A stretch of 6,268 nt of DNA from an uncultured Lachnospiraceae bacterium (GCA_900553305.1 USDI01000138.1:1-6268), one strand, 5' to 3'. Positions 1-6,014 are shown, counted from the first letter of the stretch. The notes: a model not told the origin generated them from the sequence alone. A program made the numbers and translations.

Positions 1-7
1 GTGTGGA

Positions 8-283
8 TTATTCTGCTGGCTCGGCCTGCTCAGGCTGTCCTGAAAATGCACCTTCCGGTGTTCCGATGTCTACCGGGCGTCCTTCAAAGGCAGGCTGTAC
101 CTGCGGCTCATGTACCGGTGCTTCTGTTGCCGGAGCCTCTGTTACAGGAGGTATAACCGGTGCTGCCGTTTCTTCCGCTACAGGTGTTTCTACTACCGGA
201 GCTTCTTCTAATCTGGTTCCACATCCTTCACAGAATAAAGAAGTATCCTTGTTCTGTGCTCCACAATTCTTACATACTTTCAT
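8..283 (-). CDS. Small zinc-ribbon protein with Pro/Glu/Ala-rich tail
   Basis: A 91-residue protein of unknown function. Residues 1-24 form a zinc ribbon of the CxxC-x10-CxxC type (C4, C7, C18, C21, the last pair in the context FCEGCGTRLE). Residues 25-91 are a low-complexity, acidic Pro/Glu/Ala/Thr/Val-rich tail with repeated TEAP units, likely disordered. No membrane segment or signal peptide is present. The ATG at 283 is chosen because an AAAGGAG site sits 7 bases upstream; an in-frame start at 364 would add 27 residues lying inside the preceding gene. It begins 32 bases after the DUF2752 gene and its ribbon resembles that of the DUF4190 protein two genes upstream. The TAA stop lies only 7 bases from the window edge. 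Proteins of this layout often carry a membrane domain after the linker, so this may be a short form or the front part of a frameshifted gene. The zinc ribbon is secure; the function is unknown. Confidence 0.75.
   Translation of the reverse strand: MKVCKNCGAQNKDTSLFCEGCGTRLEEAPVVETPVAEETAAPVIPPVTEAPATEAPVHEPQVQPAFEGRPVDIGTPEGAFSGQPEQAEPAE
115..144 (-). repeat. Two 15-base tandem units coding TEAP repeats
   Basis: Positions 115-129 and 130-144 are imperfect 15-base direct repeats (12 of 15 bases match). They encode consecutive TEAPA/TEAPV-like pentapeptides in the tail of the small zinc-ribbon protein. The surrounding coding sequence has similar but more diverged Pro/Glu/Thr-rich units. The repeats may reflect slippage-driven length variation in a disordered linker. 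Confidence 0.5.
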
Positions 284-290
284 CCTTGTT

Positions 291-297
291 CTCCTTT
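291..297 (-). promoter_or_regulatory. Ribosome binding site deciding the start at 283
   Basis: AAAGGAG on the minus strand, 7 bases before the ATG at 283. The longer in-frame start at 364 has no comparable site and would overlap the end of the DUF2752 gene, so this site supports the 91-residue form. Confidence 0.8.
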
Positions 298-315
298 TAT
301 ATAATATAATATTTT

Positions 316-747
316 TTAATATCCCTTTACTTTTAAGTAAATCAGAAACAGCTTCACAAACCACTGAATCAGTACAATACCGGTAAATACATAGGCATAA
401 ATCTGTACCGGTATCTCTTTGCGGTAAGTTGCTTTGTCATGTCCGAATCTCCGATAAAAATACAATGCCATAAAATGCAGATAGCAGACCGCAAGTGCAA
501 GTACCGCCGGATGATAACAAAGGCTTAAGAAAAACTCTCCGCGGAAAAACAGGATAAAAGCCCTTGTTCCTCCACAGCCCGGACAGGGAAGTCCGGTTCT
601 TAACCGGAAGGCACAGCTCGTAAGCTCTTCCGTATAATGATATCCCCACCGCGAAAACCAGATTCCAAACAGAATCCCGGGAATGGTTACTACCGCAGCA
701 AGATAAAAAAACAAATCATCGGCTCTTCTTATTGTTATCTTCTTCAT
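316..747 (-). CDS. DUF2752 family membrane protein
   Basis: A 143-residue integral membrane protein of the DUF2752 family, function unknown. The family hallmark is clear: a Cys in SCAFR (C45), followed by TGLPCPGCGGTRA at about residues 51-63 with C55 and C58, then a Gly and the CYHP motif near residue 79. Hydrophobic segments lie at roughly 11-31, 74-98 and 116-137, giving three likely transmembrane helices. The paired cysteines would sit in the loop between the first two, where they could bind metal or form a disulfide; this is inference. The start is taken as the ATG at 747, which overlaps the TGA of the upstream DUF4190 gene as TGATG; a TTG one codon earlier is less likely. The nearest GGAG is 16 bases upstream, so translation probably depends on coupling to the upstream gene. 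It is followed by the small zinc-ribbon gene. Family assignment is firm. Confidence 0.88.
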   Translation of the reverse strand: MKKITIRRADDLFFYLAAVVTIPGILFGIWFSRWGYHYTEELTSCAFRLRTGLPCPGCGGTRAFILFFRGEFFLSLCYHPAVLALAVCYLHFMALYFYRRFGHDKATYRKEIPVQIYAYVFTGIVLIQWFVKLFLIYLKVKGY

Positions 748-1328
748 CAAAAGTTGTAGTACACTCCGAAATCATCCATAAGATTATCGAGCCCATCCAT
801 ATCGCCAATGTTATATTCTTCGCCAAGAATTCCAGTCATCAGGCCTTTCGTAAAGGATGCCGGTAATGCCAGTGCAAAAATCATTGAAACTAATGCGATA
901 CCGCCACAAACAAGTCCGGCAATCGCCATGCCCTTTCCGTCAAAGGCTTTCACCAGTGCAATAATACCAAGCACAATTGATGCGATCGCAAGCAATACAT
1001 TAAGGCCGCCACAACAACTTCCGCAACACGCCAGTGGACAACAAAGCAAAGACAGAATACCGCAAACCAGTGAGGCAATTGCTACACCAATATAGCCGCC
1101 TTCTTTCTTAGGTTCTTCCGGAACGGAATAATATGTCTGGGCAGACTGGGTGGACTGGGTTGTATAAGTATAGGTACTTTGTGTATCATTGGATACGACA
1201 TCACCGGTTAAAGGTTCTGCATTCTGATTCTGGACAGGTGTTTCCAGTTTCGTCCCACAGCTTACACAGAAATGTGCGCCGACTTCGTTCTCTGCGCCAC
1301 AGGAAGTACAATAAATTTTCTCGTTCAT
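747..1328 (-). CDS. Zinc-ribbon / DUF4190 membrane protein
   Basis: A 193-residue protein of unknown function. Residues 1-28 are an N-terminal zinc ribbon (C7, C10, C21, C24; CxxC-x10-CxxC). Residues 30-77 are a Gln/Thr/Ser/Tyr-rich linker. Residues 78-156 are hydrophobic with Gly-rich helices typical of DUF4190, with likely membrane spans at about 79-99, 105-126 and 134-155. The tail (160-193) is acidic and hydrophilic. Six cysteines cluster at 96, 97, 101, 102, 105 and 106, between the first two hydrophobic stretches, which is unusual. The ATG at 1328 has AGGAG 7 bases upstream and lies just below a strong promoter, so this is the first gene of a three-gene unit; its stop overlaps the start of the DUF2752 gene. 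The protein is probably a membrane-anchored cytoplasmic zinc ribbon. Domain calls are confident; any sensing or scaffold role is a guess. Confidence 0.88.
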   Translation of the reverse strand: MNEKIYCTSCGAENEVGAHFCVSCGTKLETPVQNQNAEPLTGDVVSNDTQSTYTYTTQSTQSAQTYYSVPEEPKKEGGYIGVAIASLVCGILSLLCCPLACCGSCCGGLNVLLAIASIVLGIIALVKAFDGKGMAIAGLVCGGIALVSMIFALALPASFTKGLMTGILGEEYNIGDMDGLDNLMDDFGVYYNF

Positions 1329-1358
1329 CCTCTATCTCCTCTCTCGAATAACACTTTC

Positions 1359-1387
1359 ATTATAACGGGTAATTGCAGAAATTACAA
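1359..1387 (-). promoter_or_regulatory. Sigma-A type promoter for the zinc-ribbon/DUF2752 unit
   Basis: On the minus strand, a -35 box TTGTAA (1382-1387, 4 of 6 to consensus) and a perfect -10 box TATAAT (1359-1364) are separated by 17 bases. Transcription should start near 1351-1353, about 25 bases upstream of the DUF4190 gene's ATG. The promoter lies just after the terminator of the GGGtGRT gene, so the two units appear independently transcribed. Confidence 0.8.
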
Positions 1388-1416
1388 TGTACAAACGTCC
1401 TATAAAAGAATCCTGT

Positions 1417-1458
1417 AAAAAGGAGCAGTCTGTAGAATATCATTCTGCAAACTGCTCC
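1417..1458 (-). terminator. Intrinsic terminator after the GGGtGRT gene
   Basis: On the minus strand an 8-base-pair stem GGAGCAGT / ACTGCTCC (arms at 1451-1458 and 1422-1429) is directly followed by TTTTT (1421-1417). The loop side can extend with a second helix (GCAGAAT against ATTCTAC, one C-A mismatch). It lies 33 bases past the GGGtGRT stop codon. The plus strand has no T-run on the other side, so it acts in one direction only. Confidence 0.88.
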
Positions 1459-1491
1459 CATTGTTATTCTATGTTCGTTTCAGCAAATGAC

Positions 1492-2502
1492 TTAGAACTT
1501 ACCAGCCTTAGCAGCTTCCTCGATGGAAACAGCTACTGCTACAGTCATACCAACCATCGGGTTGTTACCTGCACCGATCAGACCCATCATTTCTACGTGA
1601 GCCGGAACGGAAGAAGAACCTGCGAACTGTGCATCAGAATGCATACGTCCCATGGTATCGGTCATACCGTAGGAAGCAGGACCTGCAGCCATGTTATCCG
1701 GATGAAGGGTACGGCCTGTACCACCACCGGATGCTACGGAGAAGTATTTCTTACCCTGTTCGATACATTCCTTCTTGTAAGTACCTGCTACAGGATGCTG
1801 GAATCTGGTCGGGTTGGTGGAGTTACCGGTAATGGAAACATCAACGCCTTCCTTGTGCATGATCGCTACACCTTCGCAGACATCGTTTGCGCCATAGCAG
1901 TTAACCTTAGCACGAAGTCCTTCGGAATAAGACTTACGGAACACTTCCTTAACAGTGTTGGTATAAGGATCGTATTCGGTCTCAACGAAAGTAAATCCAT
2001 TAATTCTTGCAATGATCTGTGCTGCGTCTTTTCCAAGACCATTTAAGATAACACGTAACGGTTTCTGACGAACCTTGTTAGCCTTCTCTGCAATACCGAT
2101 TGCACCTTCTGCTGCTGCGAAGGATTCATGTCCTGCAAGGAATGCGAAACATTCGGTATCTTCTTCCAGAAGCATCTTACCTAAGTTACCATGTCCTAAA
2201 CCTACCTTACGGGTATCTGCAACAGATCCCGGAATACAGAATGCCTGAAGACCTTCACCGATTGCTGCTGCAGCTTCGGAAGCCTTCTTGCATCCCTTCT
2301 TGATTGCGATTGCTGCGCCGGTAATGTAAGCCCAGCATGCATTTTCAAAACAAATCGGCTGAATGCCTTTAACCATTGCGTATACATCAAGACCTGCGTC
2401 TTTTGTAATCTTTTCTGCTTCTTCAAGAGAAGCGATTCCATAGCTATTTAATACGGAATTGATTTTGTCAATTCGTCTTTCATATGATTCAAATAAAGCC
2501 AT
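1492..2502 (-). CDS. GGGtGRT family protein
   Basis: A complete 336-residue protein of the GGGtGRT family, named for a conserved motif seen here as GGGTGRT at residues 259-265. No biochemical function is established to my knowledge. No signal peptide or obvious membrane helix is visible, so it is probably cytosolic. Notable stretches are CFENACWAY (51-59), FCIPGS (88-93), GLGHGNLGK (101-109), FLAGHESFA (121-129), the STNPTRFQHPVAGTY block (228-242), the motif block SGGGTGRTLHPDN (258-270) and a Gly/Met-rich C-terminal part (280-320). There are eight cysteines (51, 56, 71, 89, 118, 202, 209, 246) and several histidines in Gly-rich contexts, compatible with a metal or Fe-S centre; this is inference. 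The ATG at 2502 has AGGAGG 8 bases upstream. It lies 20 bases after the NifU-like gene and is followed by a strong terminator. Arginine codons are mostly CGT (7 of 11), with 3 AGA and 1 CGA, suggesting high expression. Confidence 0.93.
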   Translation of the reverse strand: MALFESYERRIDKINSVLNSYGIASLEEAEKITKDAGLDVYAMVKGIQPICFENACWAYITGAAIAIKKGCKKASEAAAAIGEGLQAFCIPGSVADTRKVGLGHGNLGKMLLEEDTECFAFLAGHESFAAAEGAIGIAEKANKVRQKPLRVILNGLGKDAAQIIARINGFTFVETEYDPYTNTVKEVFRKSYSEGLRAKVNCYGANDVCEGVAIMHKEGVDVSITGNSTNPTRFQHPVAGTYKKECIEQGKKYFSVASGGGTGRTLHPDNMAAGPASYGMTDTMGRMHSDAQFAGSSSVPAHVEMMGLIGAGNNPMVGMTVAVAVSIEEAAKAGKF

Positions 2503-2522
2503 TCTAATATCCTCCTCTTTAC

Positions 2523-3227
2523 TTATTTCACTTCTTCATCTGTTCTGGGGTCAATAATCTTAACAGCGTCTGCAACACGTCCGTACTGTCCGCTTGCCTT
2601 CTCATAAGCTGTTGTCGGGTCATCACCCTTCTTGATGAAGTCGGTCATCTTGCCAAGGCTTACGAACTTGTAACCAATGATCTGGTTATCTGCATCCAGT
2701 GCGATACCGGTTACATATCCTTCTGCCATTTCCAGATAACGAGGTCCTTTCTTTAAGGTTCCGTACATTGTACCAACCTGGCTTCTTAAGCCCTTACCTA
2801 AATCTTCAAGACCTGCTCCGATCGGAAGACCATCTTCAGAGAATGCACTCTGGGTTCTACCGTAAGCGATCTGTAAGAATAATTCTCTCATAGCGGTGTT
2901 GATTGCATCACATACAAGGTCTGTATTTAATGCTTCAAGAATGGTTCTGCCGGGAAGAATTTCAGCAGCCATAGCTGCGGAATGAGTCATACCGGAGCAT
3001 CCGATGGTCTCAACGAGAGCTTCCTGAATGATGCCTTCCTTAACATTTAAGGTAAGCTTGCAGGCACCCTGCTGAGGAGCACACCAGCCTACACCATGTG
3101 TAAGACCGGATATGTCTTTAACTTCTTTGGCTTTAACCCATTTTGCTTCTTCAGGGATGGGCGCACACCCATGGTTAACACCCTGAGCAACAGTACACAT
3201 TTCTTCAACTTCTTTTGAATAAATCAT
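2523..3227 (-). CDS. NifU/IscU-like Fe-S cluster scaffold protein, extended form
   Basis: A complete 234-residue protein whose residues ~1-120 resemble the NifU N-terminal/IscU scaffold on which Fe-S clusters are built. The best match is IGCSGMTHSAAMAAEILPGRTILEA (start and end residues 75 and 99), which parallels the second scaffold Cys region of IscU (C77 here). C106, in DLVCDAINTAM, parallels the third. The first is ambiguous between C49 and C56, and the usual CGD motif is absent. Two further cysteines are C11 and C21. Residues ~125-234 have no cysteine and do not resemble the NifU ferredoxin or C-terminal CxxC domains; this extension is unlike standard IscU (about 125-150 residues). The ATG at 3227 has AAAGGAG 7 bases upstream. 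No cysteine desulfurase is nearby. The 20-base gap to the GGGtGRT gene indicates cotranscription, so it may serve that protein specifically. All seven arginines use AGA or CGT. The scaffold-like fold is well supported; actual cluster assembly is inferred. Confidence 0.87.
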   Translation of the reverse strand: MIYSKEVEEMCTVAQGVNHGCAPIPEEAKWVKAKEVKDISGLTHGVGWCAPQQGACKLTLNVKEGIIQEALVETIGCSGMTHSAAMAAEILPGRTILEALNTDLVCDAINTAMRELFLQIAYGRTQSAFSEDGLPIGAGLEDLGKGLRSQVGTMYGTLKKGPRYLEMAEGYVTGIALDADNQIIGYKFVSLGKMTDFIKKGDDPTTAYEKASGQYGRVADAVKIIDPRTDEEVK

Positions 3228-3300
3228 GTGAAAACTCCTTTCAATATGTAAAGATATTTAATAATCCGCTATATATTTTCGCATAGAATGCCAAAAAAAT
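3228..3300 (-). promoter_or_regulatory. AT-rich leader of the NifU-like/GGGtGRT unit, possible promoter
   Basis: This 73-base spacer separates the hexapeptide-repeat gene from the NifU-like gene and is very AT-rich. A possible -35 box TTGGCA (5 of 6 to consensus, near 3288-3293) is followed after only 15 bases by TATAGC (4 of 6), so the promoter call is weak. The codon bias of the downstream genes argues that a strong promoter should exist here. The only clear element is the AAAGGAG ribosome binding site at 3235-3241. No riboswitch-like structure was recognised. Confidence 0.35.
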
Positions 3301-3966
3301 CTAGTACTTTTTCGCAATTTCTCCCTGCTTTTTGTAGATACTTCCGGCAGGAATGCAGCCGCGCACACAACTGGTCGGATAAATGTTGGAATTCGGTCCG
3401 ATGACGGTTCCCGGATTCAGTACGGAATTGCAGCCGACTTCCACATGATCGCCGAGCATGGCACCGAACTTCTTTAATCCGGTTTCGATTTTCTCATCCC
3501 CGTTTTTCACAACAACCAGTGTCTTGTCGCTCTTTACATTGGAGGTAATGGAGCCGGCTCCCATATGGGCCTTGAAGCCTAAGATGCTGTCACCGACATA
3601 ATTGTAATGCGGCACCTGTACCTTATTAAAGAGAATGACATTTTTAAGCTCGGTTGAATTTCCTACAACAGCGCCCTTTCCGACGATGGCATTTCCACGG
3701 ATAAAAGCACAGTGGCGGACCTCTGCCTCCTCATCAATAATGGCAGGTCCATTAATAAAGGCACTCGGTGCAACTGTGGCATTGTTGGCTACCCAGACAT
3801 GCTGTTTCACTTCGGTATAGCGGTCTTTCGGGAGCTTTTCTCCAAGTTCTACGATGAAAGCGCTGATCTTCGGCAGTAACTCCCACGGATAAACCGCACC
3901 CTCAAACAGATCTGCAGCGATCGTTTCCTCTAAGGTATAGAGTTCCTTGATTGTAAATTGTTCCAT
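3301..3966 (-). CDS. Left-handed beta-helix (hexapeptide-repeat) protein, GlmU C-terminal-like
   Basis: A 221-residue protein resembling the acyltransferase half of sugar nucleotidyltransferases such as GlmU and archaeal-type glucose-1-phosphate thymidylyltransferases. Residues 1-50 are a helical lead-in. From about 57 to 206 there are hexapeptide repeats (for example VAPSAF, AIVGKGAVVG, TVIGPNSNIYP) that form a left-handed beta-helix. PHYNYVGDSILG (119-130) followed by MGAGSITSN (135-143) closely matches the GlmU acetyltransferase active-site region, with H120 aligning to the catalytic His (His363 in E. coli GlmU). The N-terminal nucleotidyltransferase domain is entirely missing, and residues 1-50 are too short to replace it. 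The usual automated name, UDP-N-acetylglucosamine pyrophosphorylase, is therefore misleading. A sugar-phosphate or sugar-nucleotide acyltransferase is more likely; the substrate is unknown. It starts 2 bases after topB, with its GGAGGG site inside the last topB codons, so the two are cotranscribed. Confidence 0.88.
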   Translation of the reverse strand: MEQFTIKELYTLEETIAADLFEGAVYPWELLPKISAFIVELGEKLPKDRYTEVKQHVWVANNATVAPSAFINGPAIIDEEAEVRHCAFIRGNAIVGKGAVVGNSTELKNVILFNKVQVPHYNYVGDSILGFKAHMGAGSITSNVKSDKTLVVVKNGDEKIETGLKKFGAMLGDHVEVGCNSVLNPGTVIGPNSNIYPTSCVRGCIPAGSIYKKQGEIAKKY

Positions 3967-3968
3967 AA

Positions 3969-6014
3969 TTATTTCCCTCCGGTTCGATAATTTTTAGCGG
4001 CTTCCTGAAACTGTCGGTTTAAGGAGGCCTGATTGTTCATCTGTTTCACGATATTCGTCCGTCTTCTTACGAAGTCATCGAGCTTATCCATATATTCCTG
4101 CTCTGTAATATTGCCATCGGCAACCAGTGTCAGACCCTTCTCCCAGCTTGCGGTAAGCTTGGGATCCAGAAGCGGGCGGATCGACTGGTTTACCACCTCA
4201 TAGATCATCTCTCCCATCAAGGTCGGCGTGATGATCTGGGTTTTCTTATTCAATGCAAGATATTTAATGTTGACCAGCTTTTTCAGAATTTCCGCACGTG
4301 TGGCGGAGGTTCCGATTCCGCTTCCCTTGATCTGCGCACGGAGCTCTTCATCTTCAATCAACTGACCTGCATTTTCCATCGCCAGAATGATGGTTCCGGA
4401 ATTGTAACGCTTCGGCGGTGAGGTTTCGCCTTCCCTGATCTGTGCATCCTTTACCGGAAGCTCCATTCCCTTTTTCAGATGGTTTAAAACCTCCATCAGT
4501 CCCACATCAAGGCTCTGTTCTTCTCCATTGTCCGCATTGGTGCTGTCCTCACCGTCTACATCTCCTGTCGTATCCTTGCCATTTTCCTTTTTCTTTCGGA
4601 AAGAAAATTCTGTAACGGTAAGGTATCCGGGGGATTCCAACACCTTGAAATTGGCAAACAGCTTTTCTTCCCGGATCGCTACGCACAGTGCCACCTTGCG
4701 GTATACCGCAGGTGGATAAAAAATACTCAAAAACCTACGGACCACAATTTCATAAACCTTCTGTGCCGTGGGGCTTAACTGGTTATAATTGTTTAATCCC
4801 TGCCCGGTCGGAATAATCGCATAGTGATCGGTAATCTGCTTGTCATTCACGTATCTGGTCTTTGCGATTCCCTTATAGGTTCCTTCCTGCAATACCCGGG
4901 AAGCCAGGGCACTTACCATCTGGAAATTCGTCAGCCCCTTGATATTCTTATAGATCTCCTTTGAAACGGCGGTCGATAATACTCTCGCATCTGTTCTGGG
5001 GTAGGTTGTCATCTTCTTTTCATAAAGCTCCTGTGCAATCCGCAGCGTTTCATCCGGACTGATCTTAAAATATTTGGAACAGTCATTCTGCAGCTCTGCC
5101 AGATTATAAAGAAGCGGCGCATTCTTGTTTTCCTTTTTCTTCTCTATGGAATGAACAATGGCCTTCCGCGGATCTTCCAACAGATATTGGATCAGTTTTT
5201 CGGCAGGTTCCCGTTCCTTGAAGCCGTTTTCCTTATATAAAAGAGGCGAAGCAAAATAGGGAGTTCCTTCTACAGCACGCCACTCGCAGTCAATCCCGCG
5301 CTCTCCCAAAAGAACCGATGCGACTACGCGGTAAAACGGTGTTTTCACAAAATTACGGATTTCCCTCTCCCGGTTCACCACCATGCCAAGTACACAGGTC
5401 ATCACACGTCCGACGCTTACTACTGCCCGGTCAAGCTTCAGATAATCCTTGACCGCATTTCCATATTTCAGTGTGAGCACTCTTGAAAAATTAATTCCCA
5501 TGAGATAATCTTCTTTAGCACGCAAGTAAGCAGCCGCGCACAGATTATCATATTCGGAAAGATCCCTGGCCTCCCGGATTCCACGCAGAATTTCTTCCTC
5601 GGTCTGGGAATCAATCCAGACTCTTCTTCTTGTCTTGTCATGGACATTCGCCTGACGCTCCACCAGACGGTAGATGTATTCTCCTTCCCGTCCGGAGTCG
5701 GTACAGACATAGATCGTTTCCACGTCTTCGCGGTTCAGCAGTCCGCTTACGATCTGGAACTGCTTCTTCACACTGTCAATGACCTCATACTTAAATTCCG
5801 TCGGTATAAACGGAATTGTATTTAACGACCATCGCTTATATTTTTCATCATAAACTTCCGGATAACTCATCGTCACCAGATGCCCCACACACCAGGTTAC
5901 GATGGCATCGTTTGATTCAATGTATCCGTCCCGGTTGCTCCCGGTAATCTGCAGAGCCTTCGCAAATTCACGGGCAACACTCGGTTTTTCTGCAATAAAT
6001 AAATTCTTTCCCAT
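3969..6014 (-). CDS. topB: DNA topoisomerase III (type IA)
   Basis: A complete 681-residue type IA topoisomerase, which cuts and rejoins one DNA strand to decatenate or relax DNA, often in concert with a RecQ-type helicase. The Toprim domain is N-terminal, with E9 in FIAEKPSVA and the acidic motif TDSGREGE at 105-112. The third residue of the usual DxDxE is Gly here, which I recall as common in Firmicute TopB. The catalytic tyrosine is Y338 in MTTYPRTD, and GIGTSATRAE (566-575) is a further family motif. Length fits topoisomerase III (about 650-730). No C-terminal Cys4 zinc fingers are present, unlike topoisomerase I. A Lys-then-Asp/Glu/Gly-rich stretch at 474-503 looks like a flexible insertion, and the C-terminus is basic. 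The ATG at 6014 overlaps the upstream stop as TAATG, with GGAAG 7 bases before it. The upstream gene is a DUF234-type ATPase fragment; downstream is a hexapeptide-repeat protein. The family call is very secure. Confidence 0.96.
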   Translation of the reverse strand: MGKNLFIAEKPSVAREFAKALQITGSNRDGYIESNDAIVTWCVGHLVTMSYPEVYDEKYKRWSLNTIPFIPTEFKYEVIDSVKKQFQIVSGLLNREDVETIYVCTDSGREGEYIYRLVERQANVHDKTRRRVWIDSQTEEEILRGIREARDLSEYDNLCAAAYLRAKEDYLMGINFSRVLTLKYGNAVKDYLKLDRAVVSVGRVMTCVLGMVVNREREIRNFVKTPFYRVVASVLLGERGIDCEWRAVEGTPYFASPLLYKENGFKEREPAEKLIQYLLEDPRKAIVHSIEKKKENKNAPLLYNLAELQNDCSKYFKISPDETLRIAQELYEKKMTTYPRTDARVLSTAVSKEIYKNIKGLTNFQMVSALASRVLQEGTYKGIAKTRYVNDKQITDHYAIIPTGQGLNNYNQLSPTAQKVYEIVVRRFLSIFYPPAVYRKVALCVAIREEKLFANFKVLESPGYLTVTEFSFRKKKENGKDTTGDVDGEDSTNADNGEEQSLDVGLMEVLNHLKKGMELPVKDAQIREGETSPPKRYNSGTIILAMENAGQLIEDEELRAQIKGSGIGTSATRAEILKKLVNIKYLALNKKTQIITPTLMGEMIYEVVNQSIRPLLDPKLTASWEKGLTLVADGNITEQEYMDKLDDFVRRRTNIVKQMNNQASLNRQFQEAAKNYRTGGK
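3975..3980 (-). promoter_or_regulatory. Ribosome binding site inside the topB 3' end
   Basis: GGAGGG on the minus strand, 8 bases before the ATG of the hexapeptide-repeat gene at 3966. It is formed by the last two glycine codons of topB. Ribosomes finishing topB therefore cover the site, which suits coupled translation. Confidence 0.75.

Noticed and set aside
298..320. TATAAT-like sequences that could be a promoter for the small zinc-ribbon gene
   Set aside because: The stretch is nearly pure A/T, so matches to a -10 box are expected, and no acceptable -35 box lies 16-18 bases upstream.
327..340. Perfect inverted repeat TTACTT-AA-AAGTAA
   Set aside because: It lies in the last codons of the DUF2752 gene (Tyr-Leu-Lys-Val), is AT-only apart from one pair per arm, and is easily explained by chance.
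284..364. Longer 118-residue version of the small zinc-ribbon protein
   Set aside because: The extra 27 residues are not family-like, overlap the DUF2752 gene, and skip the AAAGGAG site that fits the ATG at 283.
3..386. Plus-strand open frame of 127 codons rich in Ser, Gly and Thr
   Set aside because: It is the antisense of the Pro/Glu/Ala-rich tail and the end of the DUF2752 gene. Its composition is a reading-frame artefact of the repeats, and it has no ribosome binding site.
1387..2046. Plus-strand open frame of 219 codons opposite the GGGtGRT gene
   Set aside because: It runs through the minus-strand terminator hairpin, lacks a ribosome binding site, has no recognisable domain, and mirrors a well-supported gene.
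3280..3299. Run of seven T on the minus strand just after the hexapeptide-repeat gene, plus a tiny GCAT-TCT-ATGC hairpin
   Set aside because: No GC-rich stem precedes the T-run and the hairpin follows it, which is the wrong order for an intrinsic terminator.
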